Origin: an uncultured Saprospiraceae bacterium
GTDB taxonomy: Bacteria; Bacteroidota; Bacteroidia; Chitinophagales; Saprospiraceae
Assembly: GCA_937872385.1 (NCBI GenBank)
Contig: CALMSO010000045.1
Location: 40,695-104,694 of the forward strand
Length of the DNA: 64,000 nt
Direction: 5' to 3'
This document shows positions 24,601 to 33,467 of this stretch, piece by piece (the first letter of the stretch is position 1; every line of letters starts with the position of its first letter). Below the pieces are notes generated by a model, which saw only the letters and a program-made list of their open reading frames with translations, searched no databases and was not told the origin of the DNA. The position numbers were made by a program, and so were the translations under genes.

Positions 24601-27600
24601 GGAATCAGTTGAACAAAGACCGCTTCGAGCCGGGCGAGCAGATGCAATTACAATTCGCTTCAAGCACAGCACCCCTGCATATTTTATACGAACAAAGTAA
24701 CCGAACGAGCCATCAAAATGCACGTTGGTTGAGTGTAAATAACTGGCAATCAGTTGATTACGAAATAAGCGAAGCCGATCGTGGCAATTTCAGCTACACC
24801 TGGAACGCCGTGCGGTTTAATCGCGTTTTTAATGCGCAGCAATTCGTACAAGTGCCTTGGTCGAACAAGGATTTGCGCATTGAATACAGCACTTTCCGTG
24901 ACAAGCTGCGGCCCGGGCAGGAAGAAGAATGGCGCATTACCATCAGTGGTGCGCAGCGCGAGCGTGTAGCCGCCGAAATGGTGGCCGCTATGTACGATGC
25001 TTCGCTCGATGCATTAGCACCTACCAACAGCTGGGCTAAGTCGTTTTATCCCGCTTTCAATTACAATCGCCGCGAAAGCTGGAGCCCGCAGTTGTTTGGT
25101 ATCAACAACCTCAACCTGCGCGCCCGCGACTGGCAGCGGACCGAATCCGTGCTGAGCCGCACCTACCCTGCGCTCAACTGGTTTGGCTACTACGGCAGTG
25201 GTTTTTATGGCCGCGATATGATGTTGCAAATGCGTGCTGCCCCGACTACCGCAATGCCTGCCCCAGAGATGCCGGGTATGGCCTTATCCGAAGTCGTCGC
25301 TGCGGGCTACAGTTACAGTAGCAAAAAGGAAATGGATGCGTCGCTACCAGCCGAGCCACCAAGCGATGAACCCGTGCCGCCGCAGCCGGTGCGTACCAAC
25401 CTCAAGGAAACCGTTTTTTTCCTACCGGATTTGCAAACCGATGCCGACGGCAATGTGATTATCAAATTCACGATGAACGAAGCGCTGACCCGCTGGAAGT
25501 TCCTGACCTTTGCCCACACTCAAGATTTGCAATTCGCTGCTGCTGAGCGGGAAATCGTGACGCAAAAAGAGCTGATGGTACTGCCCAATCCGCCGCGTTT
25601 CATGCGCGAGGGCGACGAGTTGCATTTTACAGCTAAAGTGTCCAATTTGTCAGAACAAACTCTGGCGGGCAAAATCCGCTTGGAATTGTTTGATGCAGCT
25701 ACGATGCAACCGGTCGCGTCCAAATTGGGTTTGCAACAAACCGAACTCGACTTTTCGGCAGCCGCCGGCCAATCAGACGGGGCGTCGTGGCGCTTGCGTA
25801 TCCCGATGGGCGAACTCACCGCGCTGACCTGGCGTGTAACGGCTCAAGCGGGCAATTTCTCTGATGGCGAGGAAAGTAGCCTACCCATTCTGACCAATCG
25901 GATGCTCGTGACCGAAACCCTGCCGATGGCGCTGCGCTCTGGGCAAACGAAAGAATTTACTTTGCAAAACCTGCGCAGCAATACTTCAAAAACCCTTGAT
26001 CATCATGCACTTACCTTAGAATTTACGCCCAATCCGGCCTGGTACGCGGTGCAGGCGCTGCCGTATCTGATGGAATTTCCGTACGATTGCGTAGAGCAGA
26101 TTTTCAATCGTTATTATGCAAATGCACTGGCGGCTTCGGTTGCCAATGCTACCCCGAAAATCCGGCAGGTTTTTGAACGCTGGAAAGGTACCGACGCGTT
26201 GGAAAGCAATTTGACGAAAAACCAAGAGCTGAAAAGCGCTTTGCTGGCTGAAACACCCTGGGTGCTCGATGCGCAAAACGAAGCGCAACAACGCAAAAAC
26301 ATTGGCGTGCTGTTTGACCTCATGCGCCTGAGCGAAGAGCAGACCGTTACGCTGAATAAATTAGCGGAGCGGCAACTGCCCGATGGCGGCTTTGCTTGGT
26401 TCCCTGGCGGCCGTGCCAATTGGTACATCACGCAGTACATCGTGGAAGGCTTTGGACATTTAGACAAACTCGGTGCGGGCAAATTGCAAGATAATCCAAT
26501 CGCTTATCAAATTATTGGCAAGTCTATTCAATTCATTGACAATGAATTAGCTAATACTTATGCCGATTTAGAAAAATTGGTCAAAGAAGGCAAAGCCAAA
26601 TGGGAGGACGATCATCTAAGCAATATCGCCATTCACTACCTGTATGCGCGCAGCTTCTTTCAGCAGTTTCCGGTGGAAAACGCAGTAGCGAAAAAGGCAG
26701 CCGATTACTACCTCGGTCAAGCCGAAAAATACTGGCTCAACAAGGGTTTCTATCAGGAAGGACTGCTGGCCTTAGCCCTGCATCGTTATAATAAAGCAGC
26801 CGCCGCCGGAAAAATCGTACAATCTCTGCGCGAGCGTGCTTTGCGCAATGACGAACTTGGCATGTATTGGAGGCACAACGCCGGTTATTTCTGGCATCAG
26901 ATGCCGATTGAAAGTCAGGCTTTAATGATTGAAGTATTCGCCGAAGTTGCCAAAGACAATGCCTCGGTGGACGAAATGCGCATCTGGCTGTTGAAAAACA
27001 AGCAAACCAATAGCTGGGAAACGACCAAAGCGACCGCCTCTGCCGTATATGCCCTGCTGATGAATGGTAGCGAATGGCTATCCGACACCCAAGCGGTGGA
27101 TATTGCTTTCCCGAATTTGAAAAGACGCGACCAACGGGCAACTATCAGCGCTGCGCAGCAAAGCGCCGAGCCGGGCACGGGCTATTTCAAAACCGCCTGG
27201 GAAGGCAGCGAAATCAACGCCAGCATGGCTACGGTGAAAGTAAGCAATCCCAACAAAACGGTAGCTTGGGGCAGCCTTTATTGGCAATATTTTGAAGATT
27301 TGGACAAGATCAAAACCTTCCGAGAAACGCCGCTCAACATTGTAAAACAAGTATTGCGTGCTGAAAATACCGATCGGGGGCCGGTTTTGAAAAACATCAC
27401 CGCCAAAGATCCGCTGCGCCCCGGCGACAAGCTGATCGTGCGTATTGAATTGCGCGTGGACCGCGACATGGAGTTCGTCCACCTCAAGGACATGCGCGCC
27501 AGTGGGCTGGAACCCCTCAACGTGCTGAGCGGCTACCGCTGGCAGGGCGGCTTGGGCTATTACGAAAGTACCCGCGACGTAGCCACCGATTTCTTCATAG

Positions 27601-27752
27601 ATTACTTACCCAAAGGCACTTACGTATTTGAATATCCTTTACGGGTAATACATGAGGGCGATTTTTCTAATGGCATCACCAGCATTCAGTGCATGTACGC
27701 GCCGGAGTTTGCGAGCCATTCGGAGGGTATTCGGCTGAAAGTGGGGGATTAG
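21666..27752 (+). CDS. Alpha-2-macroglobulin family protein (large Bacteroidota type)
   Basis: The 2028-residue secreted protein has a signal peptide (residues 1-19, ending LFAQNN), a ~500-residue helical N-terminal region, and then macroglobulin beta-sandwich domains. The latter include HFFLDRKIYRPGQTIYFKALVF (~residue 600), the region around NLKETVFFLPDLQTDADGNVIIKFTMNEALTRWKF, and a thioester domain with FPYDCVEQ. The CxEQ Cys is residue ~1475, so the internal thioester should form. The terpenoid-cyclase-like helical part (PDGGFAWFPGG) and C-terminal receptor-binding-like domain follow. It probably traps proteases in the periplasm. The common partner PbpC is absent; an alpha/beta hydrolase follows closely. 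Confidence 0.92.
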   Translation: MKKCLVFCIVAFAAISLFAQNNQVMPGYEREWKRIDSLEQQGLPQSALSEVEKLYARAKSENNPAQIVKTLIYQQKYQSQLEEDGDVQSILRLQKEMAAAEFPVQPILQSILAELYNRYWQQNRWQIQERTTTDDFVPEDIQTWSAEQLLAESARLYLASLADPRTRQTPLADFKDITLKAENSEGLWPTLYDLLAHRAIQYFSNETSYLNQPVYRFVLDQAEAFADAATFVNTAFATKDTAALKYRALRLFQQVLQHHLNDADPKALIDADLKRLQFVHNTSILPNKDDLYLKALEALRARYQQHPSAAEVAYQIAAHHYQKGSEYNWSDPATEPYRLRYQMAKALCDEAIKAYPRTFGANQCAALQSQILQKSLSLQAEEVNLPNQAMPVQVQYRNVPEVFLRVAQLSEQDASKIEGLNYEETLNVLLKLKKIKEWSVKLPDDGDFQLHTTEVAVDGLPFGQYVILASDNKKFQSKGGAAGYLFTQVSNLAYFQRQIEGGSFEFVIVHRHTGEPLAGVEAEFFGTDYSNRRNQETRRSLGKMRSDAQGFVRPNLQSDLSISVELTQGKDKLYAKRSFYNFFYRGQQERSATTHTHFFLDRKIYRPGQTIYFKALVFEKDVNEMPRILPNHDVTITFYDVNYQEVSELELRTNEFGTVNGSFTAPRSGLLGQMHLDADTDEGEMYFNVEEYKRPKFEVVMQPLEKGYALGDTAQVRGVAKAYAGSNVDGATVRYRVTREVQYPWMPWWLWRRGGFPMRGETTEIGYGETTTDANGEFVVNFAALPDLTVEQTRNPMFIFKVSADVIDITGETHTAEKVLNLGYLTLQADFSLPERIDRSTPLNLKISTTNLDGQPAPAQGTVTIHRLQPPQRTFIQRYWGRPDRQTLSKDQFYKLFPHFAYADEDEPQNWDKVAEVYTINFNTQTADNLSLNLQNQEVGHYAITLATQDGNGKPITVTKFFTLYDAPARQIPAHTLHWNQLNKDRFEPGEQMQLQFASSTAPLHILYEQSNRTSHQNARWLSVNNWQSVDYEISEADRGNFSYTWNAVRFNRVFNAQQFVQVPWSNKDLRIEYSTFRDKLRPGQEEEWRITISGAQRERVAAEMVAAMYDASLDALAPTNSWAKSFYPAFNYNRRESWSPQLFGINNLNLRARDWQRTESVLSRTYPALNWFGYYGSGFYGRDMMLQMRAAPTTAMPAPEMPGMALSEVVAAGYSYSSKKEMDASLPAEPPSDEPVPPQPVRTNLKETVFFLPDLQTDADGNVIIKFTMNEALTRWKFLTFAHTQDLQFAAAEREIVTQKELMVLPNPPRFMREGDELHFTAKVSNLSEQTLAGKIRLELFDAATMQPVASKLGLQQTELDFSAAAGQSDGASWRLRIPMGELTALTWRVTAQAGNFSDGEESSLPILTNRMLVTETLPMALRSGQTKEFTLQNLRSNTSKTLDHHALTLEFTPNPAWYAVQALPYLMEFPYDCVEQIFNRYYANALAASVANATPKIRQVFERWKGTDALESNLTKNQELKSALLAETPWVLDAQNEAQQRKNIGVLFDLMRLSEEQTVTLNKLAERQLPDGGFAWFPGGRANWYITQYIVEGFGHLDKLGAGKLQDNPIAYQIIGKSIQFIDNELANTYADLEKLVKEGKAKWEDDHLSNIAIHYLYARSFFQQFPVENAVAKKAADYYLGQAEKYWLNKGFYQEGLLALALHRYNKAAAAGKIVQSLRERALRNDELGMYWRHNAGYFWHQMPIESQALMIEVFAEVAKDNASVDEMRIWLLKNKQTNSWETTKATASAVYALLMNGSEWLSDTQAVDIAFPNLKRRDQRATISAAQQSAEPGTGYFKTAWEGSEINASMATVKVSNPNKTVAWGSLYWQYFEDLDKIKTFRETPLNIVKQVLRAENTDRGPVLKNITAKDPLRPGDKLIVRIELRVDRDMEFVHLKDMRASGLEPLNVLSGYRWQGGLGYYESTRDVATDFFIDYLPKGTYVFEYPLRVIHEGDFSNGITSIQCMYAPEFASHSEGIRLKVGD

Positions 27753-27771
27753 GATACTTGGGATATTGGAA

Positions 27772-28590
27772 ATGACAGAGCATTGGTTCGATACGGAAAA
27801 AGGGACTTTTTACTGCCGGCGTTGGGGTAGGGGGGGGCGTGTGCTGATTGCTTGGCATGGCTACGGCTCAGGTGGTGCTATGTTTGAGGCATTGGCGGAT
27901 ACGCTGGGCGATATTTTTACAATATATGCTCCGGATTTGCCCTGGCACGGGCGTACGCAATGGCGGGCAGCGAGTTATACGCCTGAGGATATTGTGGCGC
28001 TTACTGAGCAATTGTTGGCACACGCACAGGTTGAGCGTTTCAGCTTGCTGGGCTGTAGCTTTGGGGCGCGTGTTGCCTTGAAATTGTTGCCTTATGCAGG
28101 TCATCAGCTAGAATCTTTATACTTACTTTCGCCAGATGGCATTCATACCCGTTGGCTGAATGTAGGCAGAAAAGTGCCTAAATGGCTTCGTTCGCGCCTG
28201 ATGCAGCGCTTAGAAAACCCGGAACGATTGCTACACTGGAGTCGTCAACTGCACCGCCGGGGGCGCGTGCCTTTTTTTGTGACTTGGTTTTTGCGTAAAA
28301 ACCTGCGCACGCCCGAAAGTCGTCGGCGGCTATTGGGCAATTGGCGTTCTTTTGATGCTTTTGTAACAAAAAAACAGGCGATAAAACGGCAGTTGGCGCG
28401 CACCGTGCCGCAGGTTGTAGTAATAATCGGAAGCAGAGACCAACTCATAAAAGGCAAATCAATAGGTCGCTTTGTGCGCAGCATACCAGATGCCCAATTG
28501 CACGTATTGCCCTGTAATCATGTACTGAAAAGTAATGAGGTAACGGATATTTTGCGAATGCACGCTACAACTTCACCCGCACGCCTGTGA
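27772..28590 (+). CDS. Alpha/beta hydrolase
   Basis: The ~272-residue protein has the alpha/beta-hydrolase fold: oxyanion motif LIAWHGYGSGGAMF, PDLPWHGRTQW, the nucleophile elbow LLGCSFGARVAL (Ser), Asp in IIGSRDQLIKG and catalytic His near CNHVLKSNEV, in the usual order. The middle is a basic lid-like region (RKVPKWLRSRLMQRLENPERLL). There is no signal peptide. The start is the ATG at 27772, 20 bp after the alpha-2-macroglobulin stop codon, so the two are likely co-transcribed. Its 3' end overlaps the convergent gene by 26 bp. The substrate is unknown. Confidence 0.82.
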   Translation: MTEHWFDTEKGTFYCRRWGRGGRVLIAWHGYGSGGAMFEALADTLGDIFTIYAPDLPWHGRTQWRAASYTPEDIVALTEQLLAHAQVERFSLLGCSFGARVALKLLPYAGHQLESLYLLSPDGIHTRWLNVGRKVPKWLRSRLMQRLENPERLLHWSRQLHRRGRVPFFVTWFLRKNLRTPESRRRLLGNWRSFDAFVTKKQAIKRQLARTVPQVVVIIGSRDQLIKGKSIGRFVRSIPDAQLHVLPCNHVLKSNEVTDILRMHATTSPARL

Positions 28591-30022
28591 AAATAGACAT
28601 GGTATTGAGCCGATCTTGGTCGGGGCCAAAGCCTTTGGTAAAATAATCAATGGAACGTTGGTAGGTAGGTTGGGTGAAAACGCCCCAGCGCTCGGTGATG
28701 AAGTATTCCAGCCCGATGCCAATATTACCTGTGATGTAACCATTTTCTAATAAGGTGCCACCTTCTAATAAACCTCTTGACAGAATGCGCGCTTTTTCGT
28801 CGGCGGGAGATACAAAGTTACCGCCGGGTGCCGGACGTGGCGGCGGGGAAGACTGCCGCATGGCCACTGCTTCGGATTCACTGATATAATAATTAGCTTG
28901 TAGCGCTACTTGTAATGATACGCCGGAAGTTACAAATGCCCGCCATTTATTTTTCTTTATTACATTATATCGCAATTGTAAGGGTACTTGCAGCATATTC
29001 AGCTCCACCAAATCAAAACTTTCGCCGTAGTAGCCTTCGCGGAAGCTACCATTAAGATATACCAACGGGCGTGGAGTATATTCTTTTGCGGTATAAATAG
29101 CCCCCGTACCGATTTCCCAGCGACCAGTTTCCCAGCCGAGCATCAAACCGCCGCCGTAGCCGAGTGCATAGCGTTCGAAGCCTTCGTCGAGCAGCTGTCC
29201 ATTTTCGTGCAGAGCCGCCGGCGTTATAATATGATTATAATCCATACTACCGAACATACTCACATAGAATCCATTACGTGGCTTTATAGTTTGGATCAGT
29301 TTCGGGTAGTCCTCGTCTAAGGAACCTGTTTCCAGTTCAGTAATTACTAATTTTTCTAAGGCAGCCATAAACAGCTCACGCTCTACGGGCTTTGGCACAT
29401 CTGTTTCCGCCGGATGCTGCATCGGATTGGCAATGGCTTCTGGTTGTTTAGCAGATTGCGGGGCCGTAGGCACTGATTTCAACCGCGGGCTAAGCTGATA
29501 AGGCTTGCGCGGCGCATCAGCCTCGGAGCTTGCTGCCGACGACAGCAGCGGAGTATCCAGTTCCTTGTCCGTCATAGACGGAGCAGCAGATTGCAAAGCT
29601 TTGGCGGGTGCAGTCGGATTGGTTTGGCGTAATTCAGCAGCGGATAGCGCATCGGAAAATCGGGGTGTAAAACGCAGGGCGGCTGGAGTTTGCTGACCAA
29701 AATATTGTACGAATGTAAACAAAATTAGCAGTACGAGCGTGGCTTGCATAATTTTGGAGCGCAGGTGCTGGCGGCGCATTCTAGAATCCTCATCGAGTTT
29801 TGCGGCAAGCAGTTCCCAGTTGGCAGCGGGCTGGCGAGACTCCAATCCGTGCAGCTTGGCAAAGACGATTTCATCCAAACGACGACCGGGCGCAGGAGGT
29901 GTACCCTCGCCTTGCGCATCCAGTCGCTGCTCAAACTGCTGCCATGCATCAGGGCGATACGTTGGTTGCAGCTGCTCCAGCTTTTGCTTGATAATTTCGT
30001 CTAAGCGGTCACTCTTCTTCAT
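28565..30022 (-). CDS. Anti-sigma-like / outer-membrane beta-barrel fusion protein
   Basis: The 485-residue protein has three parts. Residues ~1-80 carry two ~30-residue repeats of the form LDEI..KL..L...W..F..RLD, soluble and acidic/basic, like N-termini of Bacteroidota anti-sigma-type proteins. One hydrophobic helix lies at ~88-108 (IMQATLVLLILFTFVQYFG). A Pro/Ala/Ser-rich linker of ~120 residues leads to a C-terminal ~240-residue PorT-like beta-barrel (GFYVSMFGSMDYN, YALGYGGGLMLGWETG, LQVPLQLRYNVI, and a terminal aromatic strand FTGVRVKL). The gene start overlaps the sigma factor stop by 14 bp, so the pair is translationally coupled. The topology (inner-membrane helix plus outer-membrane barrel) is unusual. 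Confidence 0.8.
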   Translation of the reverse strand: MKKSDRLDEIIKQKLEQLQPTYRPDAWQQFEQRLDAQGEGTPPAPGRRLDEIVFAKLHGLESRQPAANWELLAAKLDEDSRMRRQHLRSKIMQATLVLLILFTFVQYFGQQTPAALRFTPRFSDALSAAELRQTNPTAPAKALQSAAPSMTDKELDTPLLSSAASSEADAPRKPYQLSPRLKSVPTAPQSAKQPEAIANPMQHPAETDVPKPVERELFMAALEKLVITELETGSLDEDYPKLIQTIKPRNGFYVSMFGSMDYNHIITPAALHENGQLLDEGFERYALGYGGGLMLGWETGRWEIGTGAIYTAKEYTPRPLVYLNGSFREGYYGESFDLVELNMLQVPLQLRYNVIKKNKWRAFVTSGVSLQVALQANYYISESEAVAMRQSSPPPRPAPGGNFVSPADEKARILSRGLLEGGTLLENGYITGNIGIGLEYFITERWGVFTQPTYQRSIDYFTKGFGPDQDRLNTMSIFTGVRVKL

Positions 30023-30575
30023 ATCCGTATAATCTCGATGTCAGTATTTCTTTCAGTTTCAGGCGCGCCTTCACGAGGTTGGAACGCGAAGTACTTTCCG
30101 TAATAGCTAAGCAATCACCTATTTCCTTGTGCGAATAACCTTCAATGACGTACAAATTGAAAACGGCCCGATAGGCCGGCGATAGTTGCTGAATGGCTTC
30201 CAAAATCTCTTGTTCGCTACACTGGCTGATGGCGTCGGCTTCGTGCGTACTAAGTTCCTGCGCGTGCTCGATGTCTTCTGTGCGACGGCGGATGTTTTTG
30301 CGATAGCCGTCAATGGCGGTATTGACCATGATACGACGTATCCACGAAGACAAGGAAGTGCCCGGTTGGTACTTGCCAATGTTGTTGAAAACCTTGATAA
30401 AACCTTCGTGCAACAAATCTTGTGCTTCATCCTCGCTGCCCGCATATCGCAGGCACACTCCCATCATCTTACTGTAGTACTCTTCGTACAACAATTTCTG
30501 GGCCCAGCGCTCCTGACGGACGCAAGCCTTGATTAAATTTTGCTCTTCGCATTGCAGGTTAAGGGCAATATCCAT
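30009..30575 (-). CDS. ECF RNA polymerase sigma factor
   Basis: The ~188-residue sigma-70-family protein has region 2 (LLYEEYYSKMMGVCLRYAGSEDEAQDLLHEGFIKVFNNI, then SLSSWIRRIMVNTAIDGYRK) and region 4 (LSPAYRAVFNLYVIEGYSHKEIGDCLAITESTSRSNLVKAR, helix-turn-helix). It should direct polymerase to a small envelope-related regulon under control of the coupled downstream protein. I place the start at the ATG at 30575, ~9 nt after the predicted transcription start; the longer frame to 30671 begins upstream of the promoter. No FecR-type anti-sigma gene is adjacent. Confidence 0.92.
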   Translation of the reverse strand: MDIALNLQCEEQNLIKACVRQERWAQKLLYEEYYSKMMGVCLRYAGSEDEAQDLLHEGFIKVFNNIGKYQPGTSLSSWIRRIMVNTAIDGYRKNIRRRTEDIEHAQELSTHEADAISQCSEQEILEAIQQLSPAYRAVFNLYVIEGYSHKEIGDCLAITESTSRSNLVKARLKLKEILTSRLYGYEEE

Positions 30576-30590
30576 GTAAAAGCCTTTTGT

Positions 30591-30621
30591 CAAAGGTAAC
30601 TGTAATGCGCCATATTTCCAA
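30591..30621 (-). promoter_or_regulatory. Promoter of the sigma factor operon
   Basis: On the minus strand TTG (30619-30621) and a perfect TACCTTTG (30591-30598) are 20 nt apart. The start point would be near 30584. Confidence 0.6.
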
Positions 30622-30815
30622 CCTGACGAGTAAATAGCCTGCTTATTTGTAAAACGATGGACATTTGGCAATAGCTGCCCGGATAGTGTAAAAAAGTTAC
30701 TAACTCAAGTCATTTTCATGTCATTCGACTTTCATCTGACGTCCGGGGTATTTTTTTGTGAGAAATTTGCAAAAGCAAGTGGAAAAGCGCATTTTTGCAA
30801 GCAAAGATTTTCTGC

Positions 30816-30840
30816 ATTACTTGCTTTTTATGCAAGTAAT
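30816..30840 (+). promoter_or_regulatory. Perfect 9-bp inverted repeat ATTACTTGC (7-nt spacer)
   Basis: ATTACTTGC and GCAAGTAAT flank a T-rich 7-nt loop in the 465-bp spacer between the sigma operon and the TonB receptor gene. It could be a dyad operator or an RNA hairpin. I see no other gene signal in the spacer and no clear TAnnTTTG box for the receptor. Confidence 0.35.
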
Positions 30841-31040
30841 TCCTTTTCAAAGAGTTGCGCTTGTAGAGCTGAGTGCTATCGCCTATTTTTCCCTTTTATT
30901 TTCTGCTTGTACCGGAGTCTTGCGCGCCAGCAAGAGGGGGCATTTGCGTACCCGAGCAGTGCATAAATAATTGTTTTTGAAATGAATACGTATTGTAATT
31001 TTTTATAATAAAATTTTACCATTTGAAAACCGCTGTGAAT

Positions 31041-33467
31041 ATGAAAAGAAAATTCTATGTAAGTCTGTGGTGTTGTTTTGGTGTTGTCACTGTTTTTGCC
31101 CAGACGGCCACGCTGAGCGGCCGCGTTGCTGATACGAATGATACACCTCTGCTGGGGGCGCACGTACAAATAGAAGGCACGCGCCTCGGAGCTATCACGC
31201 TGGATGATGGTACTTTCTGGATAAATGATATTCCGGCGGGGGATTACACCCTGACTATATCCTATGTGGGCTATCGCGTTTGGCGGCAAAAGATTTCTTT
31301 GAGCGACCGGGCATTGGTGCTGAATGATATTACGCTCGAACTCATAGAAGGACGCCTGCGCGAAGTGCTCGTCTCGGCGGGCCGCCAACAAACGGAGGTG
31401 CGCCGCCTGCCCGATGTGCAGGGCACTTACATCATGGCGGGCAAAAAAAACGAAGTGATACAGGTGGCGGATATGAATGCCAATCTGTCGGAAAAAACCG
31501 GTCGGCAGATTTTTGCTAAGGTGCCTGGCGTATTTGTCTATGATATGGATGGCTCTGGCAATCAGCTCAACATTGCTACCCGCGGGCTGGACCCCCACCG
31601 TTCTTGGGAATACAATGTACGCCAAAATGGCATTATGACCAATACCGATATTTATGGCTACCCAGCCAGCCATTATAGCGCGCCCATGGAGGCAGTGCAA
31701 CGGGTAGAAATTGTGCGCGGCACGGCGGCATTACAATATGGTGCGCAGTTTGGCGGCATGATTAATTACATCATTAAAGAGCCGGATACTACCCGGCGGG
31801 TTAGTTTTGAAAGTTTAAGCTCGGCTGGCTCTTTTGGTTTGTTTAGTACTTACAATGCCATTGGCGGCAAAATTGGGCAATGGAGCTATCATGCGTATTA
31901 TCAAAAAAGAGTTTCGGATGGCTACCGGGATGGGGCTGCCTCTGATTCGGAAGGGCAATACGCTATGCTGCAATACCAACCCAACGAGCGACTAACCTTG
32001 CGGGCAGAGCTGGGCCGCTCGACGTATCTGTACAACATTCCGGGGCCGCTCACCGACAGTATGTTCCGCGACAATCCGCGGCAACGTACTCGACAACGCA
32101 ATTATTTCAACCCCGATATTTATCTGCCTTCCTTCACTTTCGATTGGCAAATCAGTCCGAAAACGCGTCTGAATTTCGTGAATTCCGCCGTACTGGGCCG
32201 CCGTAGCAGTGTACAGTTTGTCGGCTTTGCCAATGTACCGGATGTTATTGACCCACTCACCAATGCTTTTCGGCCACGCGAGGTGCACACGGATCGCTAC
32301 AACAGCTACGCTTCGGAGTTGCGCTTGATACAAAATTATCAAATCGGCAGTCTGCCCAATACGCTTTCCACGGGCATTCGTTATACCAACAACCGCTCGA
32401 TAAGGCAACAGTTGGGGCAAGGCACTACGGGCTTTGACTTCGACCTGACCATCACGGGGGAATGGGGCCGCGACCTGACTTTCAGAACGGAAAACCTAGC
32501 TTTCTTTGCTGAAAACATGATTTATCTAACCCCGAAACTGGCCCTTATTCCTGGTTTTCGTATCGAGAACGGCATCAGCCGCATGAGCGGAACCATTCGC
32601 TATTATGCACCTGAAAATACGCCGGTTTCGATTGCGCACATGTTTCCGCTTTTTGGCACCAATGTGCAATACAAGATCAACGAGCGCAATCGCTTGTACG
32701 CGGGCTGGTCGCAGGCTTATCGGCCGGTACTTTTTGCCGACGTGATTCCACCGACTGCTATTGACGTGACGGATCCAAATCTTGAAGATTCTTTTGGTTA
32801 TAATGCCGAAGCTGGCCTGAGTGGTAGCTTGTGGAATGGCGCTTTGCACTACGACTTGGGTATTTTTATGATTCAATATAACAATCGCATTGGCAGCCTG
32901 ATTTTGCAAGATGCGCAGGGCGAGTCTTTTGTATTGAAAACCAATACCGGCGATAGCCGCACGCAGGGTGTGGAGTCTTACATCGAGTTGAAACCGCTGC
33001 AACTGTTGGGCTTGTTTCCCGATAACTGGAATGTGTCGTTTTTCAGTGCTACTTCCTATTTTGAAGGCTGGTACACTCGTGGATCGGCGGTAGTGCGTGG
33101 CGAAAACCTCAACATCAGCGGCAATCGGCTCGAAACCGTGCCGCGTTGGATGAGCCGCAATGGCTTGCAATTCTGGGCGGGTGCCATGAATGTTACCTTG
33201 CAATATAGCTATGTAGCCGAGAGTTTTTCGGATGCGCTCAACACCGTACAGCCCACTGCCAATGGGGGCGCCGGTATCGTACCTGCTTATAGTATCTGGG
33301 ATTTTCACACCTCGGTGCGTTTTGCCCGGAATTATATGTTGCGCTTCAGTATTAACAACCTAACAAACGAGCAGTATTTTACAAAACGCCCTTCGGGCTA
33401 CCCCGGGCCGGGTGTTTGGAATTCCGATGGACGCTCGATAATGCTGACTTTTGGAGTGAAATTGTAA
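31041..33467 (+). CDS. TonB-dependent receptor, FecA-like
   Basis: The ~808-residue outer-membrane transporter begins with a signal peptide ending FAQTATLSG. A carboxypeptidase-regulatory-like domain follows (GRVADTNDTPLLGAHVQIEGTRLG), then a plug (PGVFVYDMDGSGNQLNIATRGLDPHRSWEYNVRQNG, VQRVEIVRGTAALQYGAQFGGMINYI) and a 22-strand barrel with the end GRSIMLTFGVKL. The motif GWSQAYRPVLFADV with PNLEDSFGYNAEAG is typical of FecA/COG4772 receptors, so ferric citrate or another ferric siderophore is the likely cargo. The ATG at 31041 is chosen over a TTG 18 nt upstream. It is monocistronic and near, but divergent from, the ECF sigma operon. Confidence 0.9.
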   Translation: MKRKFYVSLWCCFGVVTVFAQTATLSGRVADTNDTPLLGAHVQIEGTRLGAITLDDGTFWINDIPAGDYTLTISYVGYRVWRQKISLSDRALVLNDITLELIEGRLREVLVSAGRQQTEVRRLPDVQGTYIMAGKKNEVIQVADMNANLSEKTGRQIFAKVPGVFVYDMDGSGNQLNIATRGLDPHRSWEYNVRQNGIMTNTDIYGYPASHYSAPMEAVQRVEIVRGTAALQYGAQFGGMINYIIKEPDTTRRVSFESLSSAGSFGLFSTYNAIGGKIGQWSYHAYYQKRVSDGYRDGAASDSEGQYAMLQYQPNERLTLRAELGRSTYLYNIPGPLTDSMFRDNPRQRTRQRNYFNPDIYLPSFTFDWQISPKTRLNFVNSAVLGRRSSVQFVGFANVPDVIDPLTNAFRPREVHTDRYNSYASELRLIQNYQIGSLPNTLSTGIRYTNNRSIRQQLGQGTTGFDFDLTITGEWGRDLTFRTENLAFFAENMIYLTPKLALIPGFRIENGISRMSGTIRYYAPENTPVSIAHMFPLFGTNVQYKINERNRLYAGWSQAYRPVLFADVIPPTAIDVTDPNLEDSFGYNAEAGLSGSLWNGALHYDLGIFMIQYNNRIGSLILQDAQGESFVLKTNTGDSRTQGVESYIELKPLQLLGLFPDNWNVSFFSATSYFEGWYTRGSAVVRGENLNISGNRLETVPRWMSRNGLQFWAGAMNVTLQYSYVAESFSDALNTVQPTANGGAGIVPAYSIWDFHTSVRFARNYMLRFSINNLTNEQYFTKRPSGYPGPGVWNSDGRSIMLTFGVKL

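Noticed and set aside
30576..30671. Longer N-terminus of the ECF sigma factor
   Set aside because: It would start upstream of the perfect TACCTTTG promoter box at 30591-30598; the ATG at 30575 fits sigma N-termini.
32526..33308. 260-codon minus-strand open frame inside the FecA-like receptor gene
   Set aside because: Antisense shadow without motifs; the plus-strand receptor is complete and well conserved.
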